NCBI GenBank assembly: GCA_963924555.1
Contig: OZ004591.1
Coordinates: 3,596,001 to 3,660,000 of the forward strand
Direction of reading: 5' to 3'
Source: Crambe crambe
Taxonomy: Eukaryota; Porifera; Demospongiae; Poecilosclerida; Crambeidae
Length of the DNA stretch: 64,000 nucleotides
This document shows, one piece after another, positions 46,450-57,800 of the stretch. The position numbers and the translations under genes were made by a program. The notes below the pieces were generated by a model. That model did not search any database. It worked only from the letters and a program-made list of their open reading frames with translations, and was not told where the DNA came from. Numbering within the stretch: the stretch's first letter is position 1; every line of letters starts with the position of its first letter.

Positions 46450-48988
46450 TCATTTTTTGATAAATTTGAATAGTGATGCTTGTTTTTTTCTTTCTTGTTT
46501 AATGGGAGACAATTTACTTGAAATAGATACAGACTTTTCTTCCATAGAAGGTTGCTGTTCAGCAGTGTTCGATACTTCCTTTTCTTCTCCACTGGCCTCT
46601 GTGGAGTCACTTTCCCAAACCTTCTCTGTCACTGTGGGACAAAACAAAACTCATTGTTACTTTATTGTGACTGGCTTGCATGTCAATCCAACATCAAATT
46701 TATAGCAAATGTTTGGGGGAAAAATCCTAGACTCACCCATTTCTCCTTCTTCATTGACATACATCTTAGATGTCAACTTTTTAGTTCTTTTTCTTTTACT
46801 CTTGAAACTTTCATTTGTATCTCCTATCAATAAAGATCATAATTATTATTGACTATTAGCTTGTGACATTCATACCAGGAGTTTCCCCCTCATCACTAGA
46901 TAATTCCTGAACTCTCTTTCTCTTTTTAGTGCCTCCTTCATTCTTGCTTGGAGCAGCAGAAATGGCTCCTTTCCCCCCCTTCTCAGTGCTACGTACTTTG
47001 AGAAAGGGGGATGATTACATGTGAAGGGAGAGTTCCTTATATCGAACCTTTTGAGCATTTTATGTTTCTTTCATTCTTCACTTGTCTATGTATGAGTGAT
47101 AAGATAATAATATACGTAATGGTATGTATATAGCTAATTTACCTTTTGGCAGTTATTTTACTGACATCTGGTTCATCACTTTCGCCATCTGTAAATTAAG
47201 AGAAAATTCATTCATTCACTTAGCTAATCTGCATAATATTCAGGTCACCATCAATATCAGAGTCACTTAAAAATCCTAGCAGCTGGTGAGATGATCTCTG
47301 CAATATGATTACAGTTAATGCATGCTATAGGATGAAGTATCTACTAACTTCTTTTTCAATCCGTCTTGTAAATGGGTGGATACTTTTCTCATCTGGTGGC
47401 TGTGCAGGAGAAATCTCAAGGGAGCTATTATAGTATTTTATGCACACTAACACTATACATGAAAATGTGTACCACATACGAGGCTGGAGAAGAAATTTCC
47501 TGGTTGTCAGTAGAAGCAGCCTGTTTCTCTGTAACTGCAGGCTCCTCTTTAACTACTTTTCCAATGAAAGTAGCTGAGACATGGAATATCTTCATCTTTC
47601 TAGCTACTTACCAAAAAATGGCTTCCTATAATAACTACCTTTTGGAGGGAACTGCATATGAAATAGCAATCACAATCACTATTGTAGATATGACATACAC
47701 ACCTTTTTAGTTTCCGATTTCTTGCTGAAAAAGGATTTCTTAGGAATAGATGAAGGACTTGAATCTGCAGTAAAGCAACATGTCTGAATAAAAGTCAAAT
47801 AGTTAGAAACATACTTTCAGATTTAATCTGAGCAACTTTAGGAAGTGATGGAGTCAATAGTGGCTTCACAGGTTCTTTATCCTGTGCTATGGCTATGGGT
47901 GTACTGCAAGGCTGCGAAGGACAATCAATTGGACTCCATCTATAATTTTTAATGTTAGCTATGAAAATATTACCTAATACAAATAATCATAATTATGATG
48001 TCGAAGTATCAGAGAAGATTAATGCTGTGTACCTTGAATATTCCTTCAACAAATTGACACAAGTATCACAACTAGCAGCAAAAAAACTATCTGAATCCTA
48101 TAAAGTAAACAGACAAATAAGTAGTGCCTGCTGTTTATGATAGTTGTGTACTTTTAGCTTAATATTTTGCACACTGAATATGTGTACTCCAAAGATCTCT
48201 TCAAACTTCTGCTTGGTGGCTATAATAATAATCATAAAAAATTTACAGGTGCAACCACGTGTACAATCCAGCTCCCACCTTCAAGGTCACCTGCTTCCAC
48301 TATGTGGACTTCATAATGCTGGAATAAAGAATGTGATTTGGAGAGGCATGGCTCTCTCCTAACAATATGCAGCTACAATAGCTACAAATTGGATGAATAA
48401 GTGCTACCATAGACTCATCTAAGAAGGGGGATGGGTCTATTGTAGATAAACTTCTGGGTTGTCATGCTCATATTACGTTGAACAAACCTCACTCAATATG
48501 AACTCAGCACTTTCTAATTAATGCACCACCTTGGTTGAAACTTTAACTGATCCTATCATTGGGCCACCTGAGAAATAACTAATCAATTCGGGATGGCCTA
48601 CTATGCAAGCACATTCTGGCACTTGCAGTCCCATTGGATACCAGAATTTACAGCACCTTCTGTCCTTCAGCTGCGATCACTCCACTGATACTGTAGGTTG
48701 CCATAACAGATGAATTCTTCTCCACATATGCATAAAGCATTCTGGATCAATAAAATATTTTCCCCCAGTAGGTATTTTGCCCGACATCTCTGAATATTGT
48801 TGATTGGGAGAGCTTACTGCTTTGCTGCATTTATAGGAACCTCCAGTTTTCTGCTCAGCCATTTGTATGTCACCTGACATATTATTAAACAGGATTAACA
48901 ATCTGATGGTCGTTACTATACAACTTACTATTTTATGATCGTCCACATATTCCTTTACATTCTCTAAATACATAGAATCTCCAAACAT
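46450..48988 (-). CDS. POLD3: DNA polymerase delta subunit 3
   Basis: POLD3 is an accessory subunit of polymerase delta (and zeta) that binds PCNA. Fifteen exons give 397 residues: 48988-48929, 48873-48818, 48741-48657, 48318-48279, 48219-48152, 48097-48033, 47939-47815, 47764-47699, 47573-47473, 47399-47349, 47297-47249, 47188-47143, 46988-46876, 46823-46737 and 46631-46450. MYLENVKEYV, IVTYKWLSRKL, NAAKQMLYAYVE, SISGVI and GVHIFSVQN align with the N-terminal domain of human POLD3. The C-terminal half is Lys/Ser-rich with MVTEKVWESDS, as in human MVTEKVYESES-type sequence, ending QASLFKFIKK at the place of the PCNA-binding box. The ATG at 48988 fits the family start better than the upstream ATG at 49027. 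Several donor choices were made by frame (exon 3 GTGCTG, exon 8 GTATGT, exon 9 GTACAC). Confidence 0.88.
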
Positions 48989-49149
48989 GATGTCAGATTG
49001 GTTGGTGTGAAACTCCCGCGCGCGCATTATGGACGGCGCTGCGCGTCCCGCCGGGGGCAGGCCGCTATATATCTCGAGATCCGCCCCCCAACCTCAGCAC
49101 TGCCGGTGAACTACTACCAGTTATTTCCAACCGATTGGAGTTCAGAAGA
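48989..49149. promoter_or_regulatory. bidirectional promoter region, POLD3 / scramblase 2
   Basis: 161 bp between divergent start codons, clearly GC-richer than its surroundings. CGCGCGCGCAT is at 49017-49027 and a G/C-rich block at 49035-49065. Confidence 0.6.
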
Positions 49150-52145
49150 ATGGCTGCACCCCCTGCACAACAAGCTGCCCAGTACATGCCTGCTCCAGCT
49201 GCAATGACAGGTGTCCCTCCTGGACTAGAGTATCTTAGCCAAATTGATCAGCTCCTGGTACACCAACAAATAGAACTTCTGGAGAGTGAGTTATTGGATA
49301 GCCAGCAGGTTATATTTAAAGGCCTTCTGAAACATCCCAAATTTCTGACAGTTCAATTGCAGTCAGGCCTGTAGCTAGTCTTCAAACTTGTGATTTTTAT
49401 GAATTGTAGTGGTGACTGGCTTTGAAACAGAGAACAAGTATGTTGTCCGCAATACTTTGGGCCAACAAGTATACTTCGCAGCAGAAGGTAAGTTTCCGTA
49501 TTGCTCTAAAAAGAAAATGATGGGGGAGCATGATATTGATCATAATTATATCAGATCAGAACATAAACTCATTGTCATTCTTTGGCAGAGGAGCAGGCTT
49601 GTATGGCTTGTAGGTATACTAATTAGCACCTATTTTCACTCTGCACCCTACACAGGTCTTGCTGGAGGAATCCTAATGGGTGGGTTTGAAGCAGAATCTC
49701 GAATTGACCTGTTCTTGCAGCTGCTTGACTGAACATGTGCTCTGCATCATGCGCTAGGTACTGCTCAGTCATGTCATGCGTGCGTGCCTTTTCCTTAATC
49801 TCTACCCTTTACCTACTAGCCTCCCACCACAAGCCTGATCCTCTATATTTACTCTCATTCATTGCAAGCCAGTAATGGACCACTATCATTTGCGCATATG
49901 AACATAGAATAGTTATTTTTAGGCAGAGTTTTCCCCTGCTAATATAGAATTTACTATTGTACTATTGTTTAAGTTTCCAAAACAGCTATAATTTGATATT
50001 GGTTGGGCTAGCTACCTTTACACCTGACTGATAGTTATTTTTTGGGTGTGTCCATTAACAAAATTCATACAGTAGCAAAATAATCATTGCATCATAGGTC
50101 CATGAATTTTTTAGTTTGGCAGAGGAGGGAGATAGCTTACTTCACATGAATGTAGCTATCACTTATGTGCAGGATATTAATACAGTTAGCTATGCTTGTT
50201 TTGTGCCATTTTTCACTAAAATTAGCTCAGCCTGACAATCAAATTGTCACTTTAGCTACTGGGTATCAATTTCTCCTTATTCAATGTGAGAAATCATAAT
50301 TGTTTACAGTAGCTCCCTAGTCAGTCCTCCCTTCTTTCTTTGCACTCTTGCATCACTTAATATTCTGTCTTTAATTAAACAGATTCAAACTGCTTTCTCC
50401 GTCAATATTGTGGGTCTCTTAGGCCTTTTGAGATGAAAATATTGGATAACACCCAAAAAGAAGTAAGCTGGAAGTGGTACACCCACTAGCTCTATGGGTC
50501 CTGGGTCAATATGAATTATGTAACACTTCAGTTGCTAGATAGTGTTAAATAGTACCTTTGCAAACCTATGTATCAGTTTGAGCATTTATACAAAACATAA
50601 AGTAAGCATCAATGGAATCAAATCAGCTAACTAATCAGTTGTTTAGACAGGCTTGAAATTGTAGCTATCTTGCCTGGCCACTCAATCACTCTATTATGAT
50701 CACATGGACTAGACTTGGTCTTTCTTCCACTGTTCTTGTTCTTGGTAGTATTATTCCTGTCAGACTTGTAGTCTTTATTCTCTCAAACAATCACTGACAT
50801 CTATAGTTTATCTACTAATGATGCAATCCCCATTGGAAACACTCTCAGTAGTGAGATTATGCAATATAGATGATATGTCTTTCTATGGATATTCATCATA
50901 GCCGGTGTTCTCTTCTTTGTGCAGGTGATTCACATTGTCCGACCATATCGCTGCACAGGGTGGTGTTGTTTCTGTTGCCTGCAAGAAGTAGAGGTACAAT
51001 CTCCACCTGGGACCACCATTGGTTGGATCAAGCAAGACTGTTCATTAATCTACCCTTGGTTCTCCATCCAAGATGCTGATAAGAATACTATTCTCAAAAT
51101 AAAAGGCCCATTCTGCACATGTCAGTGGTGTGATGTGGAGTTCCAGGTATAGTAATTGTAGTAGTAGCTTGTTGTTGTTATTGTTATTGTTGTTATCATT
51201 GTTGTTATCGTTGTTACTGCTGCTGCTGCAGTTGTTGTTGCTGTTGTTGTAGTAGTTATTGTTGTTTGGATTGAACACCTCATGGCATGAGTGTGTCTAT
51301 GAAATCATGTAGGGGCATTTGCAGGCAGTCATTATATAATAGTTAGAACATGGGTGCCAGGGTTGTGAGGTTTGTTTATTAATCCATGAAACCACATTCT
51401 AGCAATTTCATATCCTGCCATATCTAGCTAAGGTGAGTATAGACTTGGCTAGCTATGGTAAAGGAACTTACCTAGACACTTTAGTGGCCGCATTTTCTTG
51501 TCTCCATGAGATTAAACGTTTCCATGGATGATGGGCATTATGGTTTATAAACCACACCGCAGCCCTTGATCTCGCGCACGCATGGGATATTACTATCATT
51601 GTTCCTTTACAGGTGCTTTCAGCTGATGGCACTCAGGAAGTTGGTAAGATCACTAAGCAGTGGTCTGGACTGGCCAAGGAATACTTCACTGATGCTGATA
51701 ATTTTGGAATACAATGCAAGTTTTTTTAAAAAAACTTTATGATTGAGATGGAGTTTAGCTAGCTACATGGCTATAGTCTGGCTTTGGACTTTAATATTTT
51801 TTTAGAGGAACTATTCCATATACTATACTGCATGCACGTACATGTTCACAAAACACGACACACTTACAGATAGTGAGTGTGTACTGTTTTTATCAGAGTC
51901 ATAACTATTTTCATTTTTTTAGTTCCCATGGACCTGGATGTCAAAGCAAAAGCCACAATGTTGGGAGCATGTTTTCTAATTGTGAGTCAATGTAGATTGG
52001 TAGCTCAATTTAAATTAAGCTGGTACCATAGTTGTAAAAATACCCTCCTCCCCACCAGAGAATGATTGTTAAAATATATTGTGCTTTATAGGACTTCATG
52101 TACTTTGAGAACAATGGAAACAATCAAAACAGGAGGCATCACTGA
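49150..52145 (+). CDS. phospholipid scramblase, copy 2
   Basis: Seven exons, 49150-49285, 49410-49487, 50383-50462, 50925-51146, 51613-51715, 51923-51981 and 52092-52145, give 243 residues. The domain plan equals copy 1: [70 protein letters not shown], the short membrane segment LGACFLI and a tail rich in Asn. Exons of 78, 80, 222, 103 and 59 bp are identical in length to those of copy 1. Exon 5 ends T|GCAAGT, a GC donor, where copy 1 has T|GTAAGT. The shorter N-terminus has fewer Pro/Gln repeats than copy 1. Confidence 0.93.
51165..51265. repeat. imperfect GTT/ATT microsatellite
   Basis: Runs of TTG and TTA triplets with interruptions in intron 4 of scramblase 2. Confidence 0.9.
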
Positions 52146-52364
52146 TACAACAAGATGAACAGTTTATATGATAATGTTAGCTAGCTATCTGCTTGCACTA
52201 TGGTAGCAAAATTCTTGATAGATAACTATAGACACAAGTTATCATAAATAATTTTTTTGAGCCAAATAATTATTGTCCCCCTTGATAATCCATAGGTGCC
52301 ACAATAACAATATAATATATAAGTATAAAAAACAACAAAAGAAAAACTACTATATCACTCATGT

Positions 52365-54437
52365 TCAGCACAGTTCATTAGGAATAGCTGCATGTTTGTA
52401 TAATCCTGGTCGGAGACGAATTACTTTTCGTGTCATGATACACACAATTTTGTGTATTAGTAGAGGTATTTCAGAACTACACAACTGTTCGTATTCAGAC
52501 GGTTTCATCTGATCTTCAGTAAAGAGTTCTAGTGGCAGATTCAAACTTGATAAGATCTCCATATCGATATTCTTGACAGCTACATGCTTCATGACTACCT
52601 CTTCAAATTGTGGATTCAATTCCAGAACTTTACAACTCTGTATAAACGTTATGGTTCCTATTTGGTCTCCTAAATTCACCTTGTTAGGATGCACACAATA
52701 AGGGATATCTTCATAGATGATCTGACCGATACTCTGTGTGGCATTACTAAGAACAGCAGACATTACAAATGGGCCAGGAACTAGTATATCAGTGTCACTA
52801 TAGCGAGCAATGTTATGATGATGAGGGTTAATGATGTTCAAAAGATTACAAAGCAATCGTGTTTCACTACATCCCATGACTTTAACTGAATCATGTACAA
52901 TGATATCACCAGTGGAGATTTCAGGTGATGATTTTAGTGACAAAAACGGGTGTTCATTGCATTTTATAAGGGATTCGTATAAAGAAGAATCACCTATATA
53001 TAGTGATTTCATATTTTTGGTAGCTGCAGACTTTAAAGCACAGAATTTTGGCTGGAACATTGTTACTTTATCTAGTTGAAGAACGATCCTGTTATTTTGG
53101 TTAACAACCCAGTGCTTGCTGGTTGCCACAGAATAAAGGTTACTATCACCCCCTTTCTTCACTTTGACATCCTCAATGCGGAACAGTGCTCGAACTGTAT
53201 CTCCAGGTAGGAGAGGCCTTTCCTGAAAAATATCTTTGAAGCCTAGATGTACACGAGCATGGTAAGATAGAGAGGATACAGTTAAGGCAACGGCCATTGT
53301 GACTGTTAAACTGAATGGAGCACATTGTGTTACTGAATTTCCATTGATAAGTCCATTACTTGAATACTTTGAGAATGAAGAATCCCATGTGTTTATCAAA
53401 CTCTCTGTCACAGTTATTTCATGCGGTGCTGGAACTATTTCTCCAATTTTCAAAGTGGGAGATATGCCATTAGATGAACTGTTGGTGGTGGGTTTTCTCT
53501 CATCATTTCCTTTGTAAATACTTGGATACTGCTTGGCCATATTTTCTGCCTTGAGCCTGTGAGGTGGACCTATCATCTGACGACTCTCTTGCACAGATCG
53601 TTGTATTACTTTTATATTAGCTCCATTATTTCTCACTGCTTGAATCCACTGGCTTTCATTTGGTGATAAACTAAAGATAGCATTAGCCATAATAACCTGT
53701 TTAGGTGTTAATGCCCATGCACCTGCAAATCCACTTCTCTTCATCTGATTGCAATACTTGTCAAATCCAATATTATCATCAATTTTATCATGAACTCCCC
53801 AAATCGATTGTATTCCTGCACATTTTGCAGCAAGTACTACTTTGCTGATGTAGGCATTGTATGTGTGACTATGATCATCACATAAAACATCAGCGGTGAA
53901 GTCACCACTTCCAGCAGCAAGTGCAATGTTACGTTTTGAGGCAAATGCTATTTTATCCAAAGCAAAGTAAGCTGGCGATGTCTCTATCAGTGGAAGTAAT
54001 TTGGTCTGCATCATAGGCTCATTTTTCTCTTTTTCTATTGCCGCAATAACTCTTTCCACTTCTATTATATCTGCTTCACTTTCAACTTTAGGGAGTATAA
54101 ATCCTTCAATTCCACTCCCGGTAAACATAGTTATATCTTTTTGGAGATCTTCGATATTCGCTAGTGGACTAGTTCGAACGAAAACTTTAGTACCGGTGAA
54201 AAGTTTATCCCTCAGCGCATTTAGGTATAATTCTCTTACGCTTTCCTTTTCATCTTCGGCGACAGAATCTTCTAAATCAAGAGCAACAATATCCGGTCGT
54301 ATGCTCTTCACCTTCTCTAAAGCTGCTCTAGTCTTCTTTGCAAAGAATATAGATCTTATTGGATAGCTTGCTGCTCGTGTAGAAGCTGACCTGATCTGAG
54401 AAAAATTGGTGATGCGAAATGGCCTTTGAAAAAACAT
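52365..54437 (-). CDS. fusion of CitE/CLYBL-type lyase and double MaoC-type hydratase
   Basis: Intronless, 690 residues. Residues 1-28 are rich in Arg, Ser and hydrophobics with few acids, a likely mitochondrial targeting peptide. Residues about 28-295 are a CitE-family barrel: IVALDLEDSV (51-59), GFILPKVES (112-120), LLPLIETSPAYFALDKIA (147-164), AAGSGDFTAD (174-183) and WALTPKQV (241-248). Human CLYBL of this family cleaves citramalyl-CoA to acetyl-CoA and pyruvate. A Ser/Asn-rich linker (about 305-325) leads to two hotdog-like halves. The first contains PLLPGDTVRALFRI (408-421). The second contains an NPHHHN segment (537-542) at the place of the hydratase N-x-x-H motif, and a GDQIG element. 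A double hotdog of this size resembles itaconyl-CoA or mesaconyl-CoA hydratases. One chain could thus hydrate a C5 unsaturated acyl-CoA and then cleave it. The substrate is inferred. Confidence 0.85.
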   Translation of the reverse strand: MFFQRPFRITNFSQIRSASTRAASYPIRSIFFAKKTRAALEKVKSIRPDIVALDLEDSVAEDEKESVRELYLNALRDKLFTGTKVFVRTSPLANIEDLQKDITMFTGSGIEGFILPKVESEADIIEVERVIAAIEKEKNEPMMQTKLLPLIETSPAYFALDKIAFASKRNIALAAGSGDFTADVLCDDHSHTYNAYISKVVLAAKCAGIQSIWGVHDKIDDNIGFDKYCNQMKRSGFAGAWALTPKQVIMANAIFSLSPNESQWIQAVRNNGANIKVIQRSVQESRQMIGPPHRLKAENMAKQYPSIYKGNDERKPTTNSSSNGISPTLKIGEIVPAPHEITVTESLINTWDSSFSKYSSNGLINGNSVTQCAPFSLTVTMAVALTVSSLSYHARVHLGFKDIFQERPLLPGDTVRALFRIEDVKVKKGGDSNLYSVATSKHWVVNQNNRIVLQLDKVTMFQPKFCALKSAATKNMKSLYIGDSSLYESLIKCNEHPFLSLKSSPEISTGDIIVHDSVKVMGCSETRLLCNLLNIINPHHHNIARYSDTDILVPGPFVMSAVLSNATQSIGQIIYEDIPYCVHPNKVNLGDQIGTITFIQSCKVLELNPQFEEVVMKHVAVKNIDMEILSSLNLPLELFTEDQMKPSEYEQLCSSEIPLLIHKIVCIMTRKVIRLRPGLYKHAAIPNELC

Positions 54438-54809
54438 CCTTTTATTTTTTGGAAATGCGATACATGCTCAAATGAAATTTTGCTACACTTTTATAGCATG
54501 CTAGCATTCCTAAATCTCCGCGTGATAATTTCAATAGACCTACTATGCGCGCGCCGAATTTTTTTTTTCATAATGGTTGCTGCTACGGATGGTAGGTACC
54601 ATCTTTCAGAGTTGTGTGCGTGCAGGGCAGCTAAGCCATGACGTAAGAAAATGGATTCCATCAAAATCAGAATATCTTCGCGCCATGGCCTCGCGCGCGC
54701 AGTACGCAATAATTTTTACAGCAAGAATTCGGTTTCGTCGTGGTTTCGTGCATTGAGTTTATAGCTCGGCTAGCTACTCTTGAGTTAAGCTACTGAGAAT
54801 CATTCTAAA
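54438..54809. promoter_or_regulatory. bidirectional promoter region, lyase-hydratase fusion / MFSD12
   Basis: 372 bp between divergent start codons. TGCGCGCGCC is at 54546-54555 and TCGCGCGCGCAG at 54690-54701. Confidence 0.6.
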
Positions 54810-57800
54810 ATGGAAGATTCACTAATCTCTAGCAAAAGAGAAGATGAAAAGGAGCTCAGGCTCTATCGCAAAATCGCATATGCTGCTGGAAATTTCCTCA
54901 CAGTGTCAGCCATATCTCTCTGGTTTCCATACAGTGTCCTCTTTTTCACCAAAGTGTTAAAGATCCCCCACGGTGTTGCTGGGAATATCATCCTTGTGGG
55001 CCAGGCTGGAGGTGCAATCTCAACTCCTTTTGTTGGGATGTGGTCTGACCAATGCTTCTGCAGGATTCCTGGCAGACGCAAAATCTTTCATTTGATGGGT
55101 CTCTTCTTTACATCAGTAGTATTTTTCTTTATCTGGCATGAATGTTTCAGATGTGAAGGAGCAAATGTGTCATACAAACTACTATACTTTGGGTCCTTTG
55201 TCATTGTCTTCCAGTTTGGCTGGGCTGCGACACAGATTGGGCAACTTGCACTACTTCCAGAACTAACTTCAGTGAAGAGGATAATGGTAGAGTTAAATTC
55301 TCTAAGGTAAACGAAGTATTTAGATGCTAGGTATACACACTTGCTAGGTATACACACCTGGATGCCCACATTTTTTTTTTATGGGTTAGGCCTTGGGTTT
55401 GGGCATACAAAAAAGAAAATGGCAAGTCTGTGATTGAAGATCGAATGAGGTGTGTAAGAGTTGTTCCATAAAGTAGAATTCAAAGCTCAAGAATGGTTCT
55501 TTCTATTGCACATACATGAATGTTTAGAAGTTTGGATGTCATGCAGATTCATGTAACTGTATCATAGGTATTGCTTTACTGTAACTGCAAACATCTATGT
55601 ATTTGGCTGCTTTTGGGGTCTATTGGAGAAATTTGGTACATCTGATGGTCAAGTCAATGAGAATGATAAAGAAGCTTTTTGGGTATGCATAGAAATGCAT
55701 GCATAATCAACATCCATTAGTTATACAATTAAAAGTGACATTTAATATTTATGTGCAGAGACATCCCACAAGTCAAATCTGAGTTAGCTATTCACACCAT
55801 TAAAATTAATGTATCATTGTTAGATAATGGCTCTAATCGTTGTGGTTGTTGGTGTGCTGGTGTCTCTTCCATTTCAATTCCTTGTTCCTGAAAAATCAAA
55901 TGTCCAGCTCAAGAGATTGCAATGGTACCGATGGTTCCTCAATCCCAGATTGTACTTGGTAAGTGTTGTAGTGATGAATTCTCCTTCGAGAGGTGGAGTC
56001 ACTAAAAAAGTACATATTTCTGATGAAAGGATCAGGTCTCTTTAGTCCAGCTCCTGTAAGCCACCATGGATTCTCATTCCTCACCTATACTCTCCATTGC
56101 TAGAAGGTTTGGGGTACAATATGGTTTATGCAACTGCAAAGACATGAAGGATCAGTCCTTGTAGAACACTACCTATTCCACACTTGGTGTCTTGCCATCT
56201 ACAGTGGAGGGATCACAACTGTACAGAAATATTTGTGGTTTGTAAATTTTTGCCCCAATCAGTGTTCTTAGAAATTATAATTTGGGGATAGAAGTGTTAG
56301 TTCTGATGACACTTAATTAGTCCATTTTCATCAAGAGGCAAGCTACGTAGTTGAATAACTAGTAAGCCATGTGGACAAGTTGCATGTCATTATAACACGT
56401 CCTTTGTCCTTGTAATTTCAATTTTGCATGCAGCAGCATAATGTGGTCACTGGTAGCTAGCTAGGCATGCAGTGTGTCAGGGCTGGATCCTGGATTTTTA
56501 GATAGGTGGGGTTGCAGGACTAGGAGCACAAACACTGGACCATAAGGAAAGGTGCAAGAAGGAGCATATTTATTTGGAGGACCCATGTTGGCTTCACTGG
56601 TAGCTACTCAAACTTGAAGTGACACATGCAAGGTCACACCTCAAATCACAGTTAGTATGCACTGAGTTATCTAACATGTGACCTTGAAAATGTAAGCCAA
56701 AGTGCTCCAAAAGATATCTTTGAAGTGATCACAGGTGTGATCGTAAAAGAAAATCAGTTAGTATGCACCAAGTTATCTCCAATGTGTGACCTTGAACAGT
56801 GGCGGATCTAGGAATGGGCCCAGAGGGCCCAGGCGCCCCCTAAAATTAGCTAGCTACAACGAAAATGTGGCTTGCATGCATGCAAGCTACTACGAATTAC
56901 AAACGATATCACTGATGTTAGCTGCTCTGGAATTACGTGTCACATTTATGCTATATCCATGCACAGATCATGCCAAAAAGTGGGCATGCTTTAGGGTGTA
57001 GGTTGGACAATAAGTGGGCGTTGCCACGCAAAAATTTTTCCGCACGTGGATATAGGCCCCCTCTATCTATAATTCCTAGATCCACCCTTGTTGAAAGTGA
57101 AAGCTAAAATGGATGTGTCATGTATATATTTTCTTTGACCATAGCCTTAGATGATACAGTAACCGCATTGGTTCCTAGCTTAGTTAGCCCACACATGTAA
57201 CATGTTCTCTCTTCTAATTACATTAATTTAGAGGAGAAACAAAAGTTGTGAAAAAAAAATAGACATGGCTAAGTAAGAATTGTCATTTTATAATAGCTTG
57301 GAAACAAAAAGGGGGTTCAACCCCACCCTGGATCCAACCATGTGTATAAGTGCTACACTCAATACTACTGTCTGCAGGCAGGTTTTGGGGTAGAAGCTGG
57401 AGCCGAGTGTTTGGAGTAGAAGCTTCTACCCCACCTACCCCAGTAGATAGAACCCTGCCAATACAATTTTTGTGACTACCTTATTGTATTGTGGCTAATA
57501 ATTTGTGTGGCAGCTAATTAAGCAATCCAAGTCTACAGCTTTTATTATTGGTCTGTATGAATTTTGTACTGAATATTGCAATTGCTAATCCACATTATGG
57601 TTTCAGAGGTGCAACAGTTCTCATGGCAAAAGTGAAAAGCATGTCCAATAATTATTTGAAATTTGAATGGAGATGGCTACTGCACATGCACCACTGAAAA
57701 CTCTATGATGGCAGTACCGTATGGGCTTAAATATTGAGGATCACAGATTTATTGAGTAGTCTGATCCAAGTCATGTGTGCATGCTACATGATGTCGCTGT

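Noticed and set aside
53299..54366. Plus-strand frames opposite the lyase-hydratase gene
   Set aside because: Shadows of the well-supported minus-strand gene.
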